A stretch of 55,000 nucleotides of DNA from Mesostigma viride (taxonomy: Eukaryota; Streptophyta; Mesostigmatophyceae; Mesostigmatales; Mesostigmataceae): contig RPFO01000706.1 of the NCBI GenBank assembly GCA_009746045.1, positions 1 through 55,000 of the forward strand, in the 5' to 3' direction. Shown in pieces: positions 1 to 9,315 of the stretch. Below the pieces are notes generated by a model. That model made no database searches. It was not told the DNA's origin and saw only the letters and a program-made list of their open reading frames with translations. Both the position numbers and the translations under genes were made by a program. Every line of letters begins with the position of its first letter. Positions within the stretch are counted from its first letter, which is position 1.

Positions 1-2069
1 CGTGCCCGGGCACGGCTGCCCCCCTCCCCGTCCCTCCCCTGTTCGCCCTTTGAGTTGCTTCCTTGGTCGTAACCCGCTGCTTGCGCCCCTTGGGGCTCGC
101 CGCTTTCTTCCTTTCCCTCACTTATCGGTTCCGGCCCTGCCCCGTTTTGCCCGCCCCCGCCCTGGTGGCGGTTCCCCGGTGGGCCCTTCTCGGTCCCTAC
201 GCTGCCCGCTTCGGCCCGAGTCCGGTAGCACGGACCTGCGCAGCCCCCACCTACGTGCCGAACTACTCCCCCCCCGTGGCGGACTACTGCAGCACAGCCC
301 CCTCCCTTCCACAGCCTTACCATATACACCAGTCGTACACCATATCCTCGCCGTCTTGCTCACCCTGCCCGACAGCCTTCCTCCCGGGGACACCAATCTC
401 CGTCCACAAAATTCGTGTACGGATCGCCCCCTCTCCACCCCCGGCCTCGTAGAGAGACCCCGCGGCTGGTCTCCCAGTACGGCCCCTCCCGTGCGTTCCG
501 TCCTTGTGGCGGCACCCTCGTCCCTTCGGCCCTCACCCTCCCTTTCACCCAGAATGATCACGGCCCCTCCTTATCTACCGTGCTCCTCCCCTCTGCCGTC
601 CTTCTCCCCGGCGCGCCTTCCCTCCCCTCTATTTCCTTCTCCCAGGCTCCTAGACCCTCCGGTCGGGGCGGGTGCGGCTTCCTCCTAGCACGCCCACTCC
701 TTCGTATCCTCCGTTTCCCCACAATGCACCGGACCCGCCCTTCCCCCTCACCCCGCGTCTTGGGGGCCCTCGGGTCCCTCTCCCCTCTGCCCCCACCCTT
801 AGCTCCCCTCGCCCGTCACTACCATGGTCTCAAAACTCCACTGGTTGTTTCCACTTTTCCCTTCGCTTTTCGGGTCGGGTTGTCTCGCCCCCTTCCTTGG
901 GCTCCCCTTCCCTGGTGCCCCCTTGCCCCCCCCCTGGCGCTTCGGCGCGGTTCCCCTTGTGCTTTGCCCCTGGGGCTTCGCCCCCCCCCCCCCGCCTGTG
1001 CTGCTTTTGCCTCCCGGGCTTCGCCTCCGCCCCCGCTGGCACCTGCCCCGGCCCACCCCTCCCGCTTTCCTTCCCTCGTGGCTGGCCCCCTGGCTTCTCG
1101 GCTCTGCTCGCTGCGCCCCTATGGTCTTCTCGGACTCTGCAGGCCCTTAGGCATTCCATCGGCCCTGAGGACCTTTCCTGCGGCCCTTCATTCCTCGTGC
1201 CCTTTCCCCCCCTTTCGCGTCCCGCGCTAGCCTGTCGGCTGGCTCCCAAAAACGCGCCTGGCCGGGCCTGCTCCCCCCGCCCCCCCTGTGCCTCTTTCCC
1301 CCCGCGGGCTGCGCCTTCGCCTCCGCCGCGCTTTGCACTTGCCCTCGTGTCTGGCTCTCCGCTTCCCGCCGCCTTGGCCCTGGCGTTGTTTCGCCCTTTG
1401 GTTGCTTCCTTGGTCGTCCAGCCTGCTTGCGCCCCTTGGCTCGACGCTTTCCTTCCTTTCCCTCTTTCGGTTCCGGCCTGCCCCCCCGTTTGCCCGCCTC
1501 CCGCACTAGGTGCGTCCCCGGTGGGGCCCCTTCCTCGTCCCTCCGCCTGCCCCGCTCGGCCCGGTTCCGGTGCCGGCCTCGCGCCCCCCCTCGTTGCCTC
1601 TCTGCCCCCCCACCGAGGTGGGCGGCTTCTGCGCCCGCCCCTCACCTTCACCGCCTTCCCTTCCGCGTCGTCCCTTATCGCCCGTCTTGTCTCCCCTGCC
1701 CGCCGCCTTCCGTCCCGGGCCTCTCGTCCCTTCGTGTCGGTCGCACCTCCCTCCCCCCGTGCCTCGTGGGGCCCGCTGGCTGGTCCGTCGGCCCCCTCCC
1801 GTGCGTTCCCGTCTTTCGTGACGGCCCTCGTCCCCCTTCGGCCGTCCCTCCCTTTCGCTGTCCGGCCCTACTTTCTCGTGCTATCCACCTGTGCCGTCAT
1901 TTCTCCCGGCGCGCCCCTTCCTCCCCTCCTTTCCTTCTCGGCCTGCCCTCCGGTCGGCGGGTGCGCTTCCTCCTGCCGCCCCCCTTCCTTTCGTCCTCCG
2001 TCTTCACCCCTGCCGGCCCGCCTCCTCTCCCCCGGTCGTTGGGCCCTCGGGTCCCCTCTCCCCTGCCTC
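1..2069. repeat. A-poor, C/T-rich block with a diverged direct duplication
   Basis: The + strand is extremely poor in A and rich in C and T. The stretch from about 1 to 800 can be aligned by eye with about 1395-2069: both contain matched landmarks such as TTGCTTCCTTGGTCGT, CTTGCGCCCCTT, CTCCCGTGCGTTCC, CCCGGCGCGCC and GCCCTCGGGTCCC in the same order. The first copy keeps more A (for example around 240-420), and many of those A positions read C in the second copy. Long open frames here follow from composition and repetition. No gene, RNA or transposon family is recognisable. Confidence 0.6.
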
Positions 2070-3462
2070 CCCCGCGCCCGGCCCGGGGCGGCTGCCCTTC
2101 CTGTCCCCGCCCCCCGCCCGCCCGGGGGGCGGCCTGCCCCCCCCCCGTCCCTCCCCCGCGCCCGCCCGGCCCGGCTCCCCTCCTCTGTCCCTCCCCCCCG
2201 CCCCCCCCGGGGCGGCTGCCCCCACACGCCGTCCCTCCCCCGCGCCCGGCCCGGGGCTGCCTGCCCCCCCCTCCCTCCCCCCTGCCCGCTTGGGGCGCCG
2301 GCCCTCCCTGTCCCTCCCCGCGCCCGCCCCGGGGTGGCTGCCCCCCCCCGTCCTCCCCCGCGCCTGCACGGGGCGGCTGACCCCCCCCATCCCTACCCCT
2401 GCGCCTGCTTGGGGCGGCTGCCGCCCCCCCGTCCCTCCCCCGCGCCCGTCCCGGGGCGGCTGCCACCCCCCCCGTACCCTCCCCCGCGCCCGCCGGGGCC
2501 CCTGCCCCCCCCCTGTCCCCTCCCCCGCGCCCCCGCCCGGGGCGGCTGCCCCCGCGTCCCTCCCCGCCGGCCCCTGGCGGGCCCGGGGCGGCTGCCCCCC
2601 TCCGTCCCTCCCCCGCGCCCGCCCCGGGGCGGGCCTGCCCCTCCCCCCTGTTCAACTCCCCGCGCCCCGCCCGGGGCCCTGCCCCCCCCTGTCCCCCCCC
2701 TTCCGGCGCCCCGGGCTTGGGGCCCGCTGCACCTCCCCACTTGTCCCCGACCCCCGCGCCTGGCTTGGGGCGGCTGCCCCCCCCGTCCCTCCCCGCGCCC
2801 GCCCGGGGGCGGCTGCCCCCCCCCTTCCCCCCACCCTGCCCCGCGTTGGGGCGCCGGCACCCTCCCCTGTTCCCCCCCTCACCGCGCCCGGGCCCGGGGC
2901 GGCTTGCCCCCCCCGTCCCCCCTGCCCGGGCCCTTGCCGGCATGCCCCCCCCCGTACCTACACCGCGCCCGCAGGGCCCTGCCCCCCCTGTCCCCCCCCC
3001 GCGCACCGCTTGGGGACGCTGCACCTCCCTGTCACCCCCCGCGCACCCGTGGCTTTTGGGCGGCTGCCCCCCCCGTCCCTCCCCGCGCCCGGCCGGGGCG
3101 GCTGCCCCCCTCCGTCCCTTCCCCCGCGCCCCGCCAGGGGGCGGCCTGCCCCCCCCCGTCTCCTCCCCTGCGCCCGGCCCGGCCCGGCTCCACCTCCCCT
3201 GTCCCTCCCCGCGCCACACCGGGGCGCTGCCCCCCCGCCGTCCCTCCCCCGCTAGCCCGCTTGGGGCGGCTGCCCCCCCCCTTCCCCCCCACTGCCCCGC
3301 TTGGGGCGCCGGCCCTCCCCTGGTCCCTCCACCGCGCCCGCCCGGGGGCTGCCCCCCCCGTCCCTGCCCCCGCGCACCCGGTGCCCGGGGGCGGCTGCCC
3401 CCCCCCTCCTCCCCCCTGACCGCCACGGGGCGCGTGCCCCCCCCTGTACTCCACCGCGCCCG
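2070..3462 (+). repeat. C-converted version of the 40-bp satellite
   Basis: A tandem array of about 38-41 bp units. Replacing A by C in the later satellite (CGCACGCAAGGGGCGGCTGC, then the ACACACAC run, then CGTACATAC) gives CGCCCGCCCGGGGCGGCTGC, a C run, then CGTCCCTCC, which is what is seen here again and again. Variants that lack A are shared unchanged, such as CGCTTGGGGCGGCTGC. The rare variant TTGCCGGCATGC is also present (about 2934) and keeps its single A. The 915-residue frame through this region is not a credible protein. Homology to the 40-bp satellite is clear; the cause of the conversion is unknown. Confidence 0.8.
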
Positions 3463-3667
3463 GCGGACTAGCTCGCAGTGGCCTATCGCAGTTCTTGCTC
3501 CGGCCTCTGCTTCAGTTTCTTGGTGTCGCGAGCTTTTTGCCACAGAGGCCCTCGTACCCAACACGCTAGAGAATCGCTGGTAGGGTTAAGGTCATGCTAG
3601 TCCTTACCCGTGCTCATATGTGACAACGGAGCGATAGGCGTCGAGGCGCGCTCTTTCTGTGATTATT
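3463..3667. other. unique transition segment
   Basis: Base composition returns to normal at about 3465-3480, between the C-converted array and the normal array. I see no gene, tRNA or repeat in these 205 bases. Confidence 0.5.
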
Positions 3668-4495
3668 GTCAACGCAAGGGGCAACTGCCCACACATGGAC
3701 ATACACCATGCACGCAAGGGGCGGCTGCACACACATGTACATCCACCGCGCACGCAAGGGGCGAGTGCACACACACGTACACACACCGCGCACGCAAGGG
3801 GCGGCTGCACACACACGTACACACACCATGCACGCAATTGCCGGCATGCACACACACGTACATCCACCGCGCACGCAAGGGGCAACTGCACACACATGTA
3901 CACACACCGCGCACGCTTGGGGCAGCTGCACTCACATGTACACACACCGCGCACGCTTGGGGCGGCTGCACACACACGTACCTACACCGCGCACGCAAGG
4001 GGCCGCTGCACACACACGTACCTACACGGCGCACGCAAAGGGCGGCTGCACACACACTTACACACAAAATGCACGCTTGGGGCGACGGCACTCACATGTA
4101 CACACACACCGCGCACGCAAGGGGCGGCTGCACACACACGTACACACACCATGCACGCAATTGCCGGCATGCACACACACGTACATCCACCGCGCACGCA
4201 AGGGGCAACTGCACACACATGTACACACACCGCGCACGCTTGGGGCAGCTGCACTCACATGTACACACACCGCGCACGCTTGGGGCGGCTGCACACACAC
4301 GTACATACACCGCGCACGCAAGGGGCGGCTGCACACATACGTACCTACACCGCGCACGCAAGGGGCGGCTGCACACACACGTACATACACCGCGCACGCA
4401 AGGGGACCGCTCCACTCACATGTACATCCACCGCGCAACCACGGGGCGGCTGCACACACACGTACATACACCGCGCACGCAAGGGGCTGCTGCAC
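3668..4495 (+). repeat. 40-bp satellite array, block 1
   Basis: About 21 units of 40 bp. A typical unit reads CACCGCGCACGCAAGGGG, then CGGCTGCACACACACG, then TACATA. Variation sits at fixed places: GCAAGG or GCTTGG; GGCGGC, GGCAAC, GGCGAG or TTGCCGGCAT; ACACG or ACATG; TACATA, TACACA or TACATC. There are no unique spacers. Forty is not a multiple of three, so each frame rotates through all three phases every 120 bp. That explains the overlapping long open frames on both strands. Confidence 0.92.
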
Positions 4496-5957
4496 TTTGT
4501 GAGCTCACGCTCGTTCTATCTATGACCTGCGGAAGTCTCAAAGGGGGAGGGGAGGCCGCAGTAGACAGGTCTGACTAGGTAGCCAGTACTAGGGGGGGGG
4601 GTACGGTGTTGTGGGGGGGGGGTACCGGGGACGGTACTGTGGACCGGGTCCAATTTGTGTTGTGGACCGGGGGCAGTCCTGTGGACCGGGGACGGCGCGG
4701 CGCCACTGGCCTGTTGGTCAGTGGGCTGGCGTCCGTCACCCCACCTACGACTAGGTAGACGGTGGATACTTAGGGTTGTGGCGGGGCAACAACCACTCCT
4801 CTTTGCAGCTGTGTCGACGGCCCACTGACGGCGTGTGTGCACTGCTATGGCGGTGCCGAATGTAAATCACAGCTACCGGCCTCCGAATTATTATTCGGGG
4901 GCCTGTTTTATTTAAGGTTATGACGGCTGCGCGACGGGGGTCGGCAGCACCCCAATAACTTGCCGTTCGAAGTGCAGGCGGTAGCTGCCAGTGCCAGATT
5001 GTTTTATTTTTGCTGCGTTGTACTCGCCACCCCGGGCTCGCGGGAGGGGTCTGGATAGACGCGGGAGTGACTCTTGATCGGACAACTAAAGCGGGGCAGT
5101 CGTGGTGCTAGGGTGGCAACAGCTACAGGCGGAGGGGGAATACGCCGCAGGCAAGTTCGTTGTGTATCGTATGTGCTGGGCCTGGCTAATGAATATCGTC
5201 AAGAATAGTGCATGAGCGCGCTATACGAGCATGGGAAGAAGGGGGAATCGAGCCCCCAGGCCAGCATAGGAGCGGGGTGGCTGCAGCCCCAGCGCCAGGG
5301 GGGGCAGCACCCTAAACAGCCTAACATTTCCTCGTGCCAAGTGAGGCGACAGCGGCCGGCGGCCAGCGCGGAATGGCGGGGTCGTTGCCGCGTAATTTAA
5401 GCGGGGACGAGTTGTTGGGACTGACGGTGCACAGCGGGGAAGGGGAAGGATGTTAGGGCGGGGCGATAGCGGATCCCAGACGCAGCTGCGTCATTGGGGT
5501 GCCGGGGGTGCTATGCCTGTGAAGAAAGGTGTACAAAGAATTGCCGAGCCTGCAGGGGTGGCTGCCGAGGGCAGTGCCCACATGGGTGAGAACCCCCCCG
5601 CAGTGGGGGGTCCCTACGGGGATACTTTTGGCTTCCCCCTTGTATTGCCGCCTGGTTAATGAAGCACTGGTAGCGGCAGGGGACAAGGGGGGCGACGAGA
5701 AGTCTGGGCCATACGACAGCTTGCGGCCAAGTGGCCAGGTAGTGGGTGCGGGATGTTACAAAGCCCAGGTCCTCTTGACTGGCCCAGGTCCTTATGACTG
5801 GTATGATGTTTCGGCCCTTGTTGTGTGGCCTAGTTAGCTTAGAAACTGCAGATTCTTAGGTTAGCTAATGGCTTGGACGTGTGCCTAACACGTATTTGTA
5901 ATAAACATGTTTCTCTGGCAGCCCCTCACTCCAATGGAACTAAAGCAGCAATTGGAT
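4496..5957 (+). mobile_element. dispersed repeat L, copy 1 (long form)
   Basis: A 1462-bp segment that interrupts the satellite, starts TTTGTGAGCTCACGC and ends CAGCAATTGGAT. Near-identical copies lie at 12181-13647 (minus) and 15848-17318 (plus), always next to a short form. There are no terminal inverted repeats or LTRs; the 5' end contains the 10-bp palindrome GTGAGCTCAC. A polyadenylation-like AATAAA lies at 5900-5905. No open frame shows recognisable protein features. It is probably non-coding and of unknown class. The edges come from comparing the three copies. Confidence 0.75.
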
Positions 5958-6506
5958 TTTGTGAGCTCACGCTCGTTCTATCTATGACCTGCGGAAGTCT
6001 CAAAGGGGGAGGGGAGGCCGCAGTAGACAGGTCTGACTAGGTAGCCAGTACTAGGGGGGGGGGTACGGTGTTGTGGGGGGGGGGTACCGGGGACGGTACT
6101 GTGGACCGGGTCCAATTTGTGTTGTGGACCGGGGGCAGTCCTGTGGACCGGGGACGGCGCGGCGCCACTGGCCTGTTGGTCAGTGGGCTGGCGTCCGTCA
6201 CCCCACCTACGACTAGGTAGACGGTGGATACTTAGGGTTGTGGCGGGGCAACAACCACTCCTCTTTGCAGCTCCCACCCACCCACCCTTGCTGCCAGACG
6301 GATGTTACAAAGCCCAGGTCCTCTTGACTGGCCCAGGTCCTTATGACTGGTATGATGTTTCGGCCCTTGTTGTGTGGCCTAGTTAGCTTAGAAACTGCAG
6401 ATTCTTAGGTTAGCTAATGGCTTGGACGTGTGCCTAACACGTATTTGTAATAAACATGTTTCTCTGGCAGCCCCTCACTCCAATGGAACTAAAGCAGCAA
6501 TTGGAT
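5958..6506 (+). mobile_element. dispersed repeat S, copy 1 (internally deleted form of L)
   Basis: A 549-bp copy of L directly following L, sharing both ends. The middle of L (about 4810-5750) is missing and replaced by a short filler containing CCCACCCACCCACCC. The same deletion junction is seen in the S copies at 11632-12180 and 25160-25529, so it is a fixed derivative form and did not arise separately at each site. Confidence 0.75.
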
Positions 6507-8036
6507 ACACACTTACACACAAAATGCACGCTTGGGGCGACGGCACTCACATGTACATACACCGCGCACGAAAGGGGTGGCTGCACACACACGTACATCC
6601 ACCGCGCACGCAAGGGGCGGCTGCACACACACATACATACACCATGCACGCAAGGGGCGAGTGCAAAAACATGTACATACACCGCGCACGCAAGGGGCAA
6701 CTGCCCACACATGGACATACACCATGCACGCAAGGGGCGGCTGCACACACATGTACATCCACCGCGCACGCAAGGGGCGAGTGCACACACACGTACACAC
6801 ACCGCGCACGCAAGGGGCGGCTGCACACACACGTACACACACCATGCACGCAATTGCCGGCATGCACACACACGTACATCCACCGCGCACGCAAGGGGCA
6901 ACTGCACACACATGTACACACACCGCGCACGCTTGGGGCAGCTGCACTCACATGTACACACACCGCGCACGCTTGGGGCGGCTGCACACACACGTACATA
7001 CACCGCGCACGCAAGGGGCGGCTGCACTTACATGTACACACACCACGCACGCAAGGGGCGGCTGCACACACACGTACATACACCGCGCACGCAAGGACCG
7101 GCTCCACTCACATGTACATCCACCGCGCAACCACGGGGCGGCTGCACACACACGTACATACACCGCGCACGCAAGGGGCTGCTGCACACACACTTACACA
7201 CAAAATGCACGCTTGGGGCGACGGCACTCACATGTACATACACCGCGCACGAAAGGGGTGGCTGCACACACACGTACATCCACCGCGCACGCAAGGGGCG
7301 GCTGCACACACACATACATACACCATGCACGCAAGGGGCGAGTGCAAAAACATGTACATACACCGCGCACGCAAGGGGCAACTGCCCACACATGGACATA
7401 CACCATGCACGCAAGGGGCGGCTGCACACACATGTACATCCACCGCGCACGCAAGGGGCGAGTGCACACACACGTACACACACCGCGCACGCTTGGGGCG
7501 GCTGCACACACACGTACCTACACCGCGCACGCAAGGGGCGGCTGCACACACACGTACATCCACCGCGCACGCAAGGGGCAACTGCACACACATGTACACA
7601 CACCGCGCACGCTTGGGGCAGCTGCACTCACATGTACACACACCGCGCACGCAAGGGCCGGCTGCACACACACGTACATCCACCGCGCACGCAAGGGGCA
7701 ACTGCACACACACGTACATACACCGCGCACGCAAGGGGCGGCTGCACACACACGTACACACACCGCGCACGCAAGGGGCAACTGCACACACATGTACACA
7801 CACCGCGCACGCTTGGGGCGGCTGCACACACACGTACCTACACCGCGCACGCAAGGGGCGGCTGCACACACACGTACATACACCGCGCACGCAAGGGGCA
7901 ACTGCACACACATGTACATACACCGCGCAACCACGGGGCGGCTGCACACACACGTACATACACCGCGCACGCAAGGGGCGGCTGCACACATACGTACCTA
8001 CACCGCGCACCCAAGGGGCGACTGCACACAGTACAT
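6507..8036 (+). repeat. 40-bp satellite array, block 2
   Basis: Same satellite, about 38 units. A higher-order block of roughly 300 bp starting with ACACACTTACACACAAAATG occurs at 6507 and again near 7188, and once more near 10783. It includes the unusual variants GCACGAAAGGGGTGG and GAGTGCAAAAACATG. The last five bases, TACAT (8032-8036), are repeated after the foldback element at 9316-9320. Confidence 0.92.
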
Positions 8037-8242
8037 AGTTACGTTAAATAGTGCCGGAACCTTTTGCCGCCTGAGGCAAATCGGTCCGTAACACTATTTT
8101 GCCCGGAATAACCACTTCCGAGCACCCAAGTTAATTCGGCCGAATTAACTTGGGTGCTCGGAAGTGGTTATTCCGGGCAAAATAGTGTTACGGACCGATT
8201 CTCCTCAGGCGGCAAAAGGTTCCGGCACTATTTAACGTAACT
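8037..8242. repeat. palindrome P1, 103-bp arms
   Basis: A 206-bp inverted repeat with no loop, centred between 8139 and 8140 in CGGCCG. The arms match along their whole length except for two bases near 8065 and 8214 (GAGGCAAATC against GAGGAGAATC). Confidence 0.9.
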
Positions 8243-8374
8243 AAAACCTGGCCTCGTGGAGGGGGGACGAAGAGCCCGAGACATCCGCCTAGGCCGCTGA
8301 GCACGCACCACTAAATGCGCCGGAGCTGCCTCAGTGAGGATTCGAACCCCTGACCTCCAAGGTGCACAGGTTTT
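8243..8374 (-). repeat. tRNA-like spacer unit S1
   Basis: A 132-bp unit, the reverse complement of the units at 8581 and 8978. It has 8-bp terminal inverted repeats AAAACCTG/CAGGTTTT. It carries a Pol III B-box / T-arm sequence (GGGGTTCGAATCC on the minus strand) followed by CTGAGGCA, like the 3' end of a tRNA. Confidence 0.8.
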
Positions 8375-8580
8375 AGTTACGTTAAATAGTGCCGGAACCT
8401 TTTGCCGCCTGAGGCAAATCGGTCCGTAACACTATTTTGCCCGGAATAACCACTTCCGAGCACCCAAGTTAATTCGGCCGAATTAACTTGGGTGCTCGGA
8501 AGTGGTTATTCCGGGCAAAATAGTGTTACGGACCGATTTGCCTCAGGCGGCAAAAGGTTCCGGCACTATTTAACGTAACT
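8375..8580. repeat. palindrome P2, 103-bp arms
   Basis: A 206-bp palindrome. By eye both arms match perfectly from AGTTACG to CGTAACT. It sits between two spacer units that face in opposite directions. Confidence 0.9.
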
Positions 8581-8712
8581 AAAACCTGTGCACCTTGGAG
8601 GTCAGGGGTTCGAATCCTCACTGAGGCAGCTCCGGCGCATTTAGTGGTGCGTGCTCAGCGGCCTAGGCGGATGTCTCGGGCTCTTCGTCCCCCCTCCACG
8701 AGGCCAGGTTTT
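8581..8712 (+). repeat. tRNA-like spacer unit S2
   Basis: The same 132-bp unit in + orientation, with the T-arm-like GGGGTTCGAATCC near 8607 and CTGAGGCA just after. A later stretch GTGCTCAGCGG resembles a Pol III A box but lies downstream of the B box, so this is not a normal tRNA gene. Confidence 0.8.
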
Positions 8713-8977
8713 AGTTACGTTAAAAAGTGCCGGAACCTTTTGCCGCCTGAGGCAAATCGGTCCGTAACACTTTTTTGCCCGGAATAACCACTTCCGAGCA
8801 CCCAAGTTAATTCGGCCGAATTAACTTGGGTGCTCGGAAGTGGTTATTCCGGGCAAAATAGTGTTACGGACCGGCCGAATTAACTTGGGTGCTCGGAAGT
8901 GGTTATTCCGGGCAAAATAGTGTTACGGACCGATTTGCCTCAGGCGGCAAAAGGTTCCGGCACTATTTAACGTAACT
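8713..8977. repeat. palindrome P3 with a partly duplicated right arm
   Basis: A 265-bp version of the palindrome. About 59 bp of the right arm, starting at CGGCCGAATT, is present twice in tandem. Left-arm differences include TTAAAAAGTG for TTAAATAGTG. Confidence 0.85.
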
Positions 8978-9109
8978 AAAACCTGTGCAACTTGGAGGTC
9001 AGGGGTTCGAATCCTCACTGAGGCAGCTCCGGCGCATTTAGTGGTGCGTGCTCAGCGGCCTAGGCGGATGTCTCGGGCTCTTCGTCCCCCCTCCACGAGG
9101 CCAGGTTTT
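8978..9109 (+). repeat. tRNA-like spacer unit S3
   Basis: Third 132-bp unit, + orientation, differing from S2 by GTGCAACTTGG for GTGCACCTTGG. Confidence 0.8.
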
Positions 9110-9315
9110 AGTTACGTTAAATAGTGCCGGAACCTTTTGCCGCCTGAGGCAAATCGGTCCGTAACACTATTTTGCCCGGAATAACCACTTCCGAGCACCC
9201 AAGTTAATTCGGCCGAATTAACTTGGGTGCTCGGAAGTGGTTATTCCGGGCAAAATAGTGTTACGGACCGATTTGCCTCAGGCGGCAAAAGGTTCCGGCA
9301 CTATTTAACGTAACT
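9110..9315. repeat. palindrome P4, 103-bp arms
   Basis: Last 206-bp palindrome; its end AACGTAACT is the right edge of the composite, followed by satellite. Confidence 0.9.

Larger units (their letters stand above)
8037..9315. mobile_element. foldback composite element (palindromes alternating with a tRNA-like unit)
   Basis: A 1279-bp insertion in the satellite with order P1-S1(inverted)-P2-S2-P3-S3-P4. It starts AGTTACGTTAAATAG, ends CTATTTAACGTAACT, and is flanked by TACAT on both sides (8032-8036 and 9316-9320). That could be a 5-bp target duplication, although the satellite itself contains TACAT. No coding capacity is seen. The architecture resembles a foldback or MITE-type non-autonomous transposon, but I cannot assign a superfamily. 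Confidence 0.75.

Noticed and set aside
672-3419. A 915-codon Pro/Ala-rich frame and its antisense Gly/Arg-rich partners
   Set aside because: This follows from an almost A-free tandem repeat. Absence of A removes all three stop codons on the + strand.
1-3462. Diversity-generating retroelement as the cause of A-specific change
   Set aside because: Those systems change A to any base in a short variable region next to a template repeat and a dedicated reverse transcriptase. Here the change is to C only, over kilobases, with no such enzyme nearby.
5450-5659. Short frame in repeat L (MLGRGDSGSQTQ...)
   Set aside because: Present in all L copies but altered by indels between copies, with no recognisable features. 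Not supported as a gene.
8581-8712. A circularly permuted tRNA gene (B box before an A-box-like sequence)
   Set aside because: The supposed 5' half does not pair with the CTGAGGC acceptor strand, and no anticodon arm can be drawn. The similarity is limited to the T arm and a weak A box.
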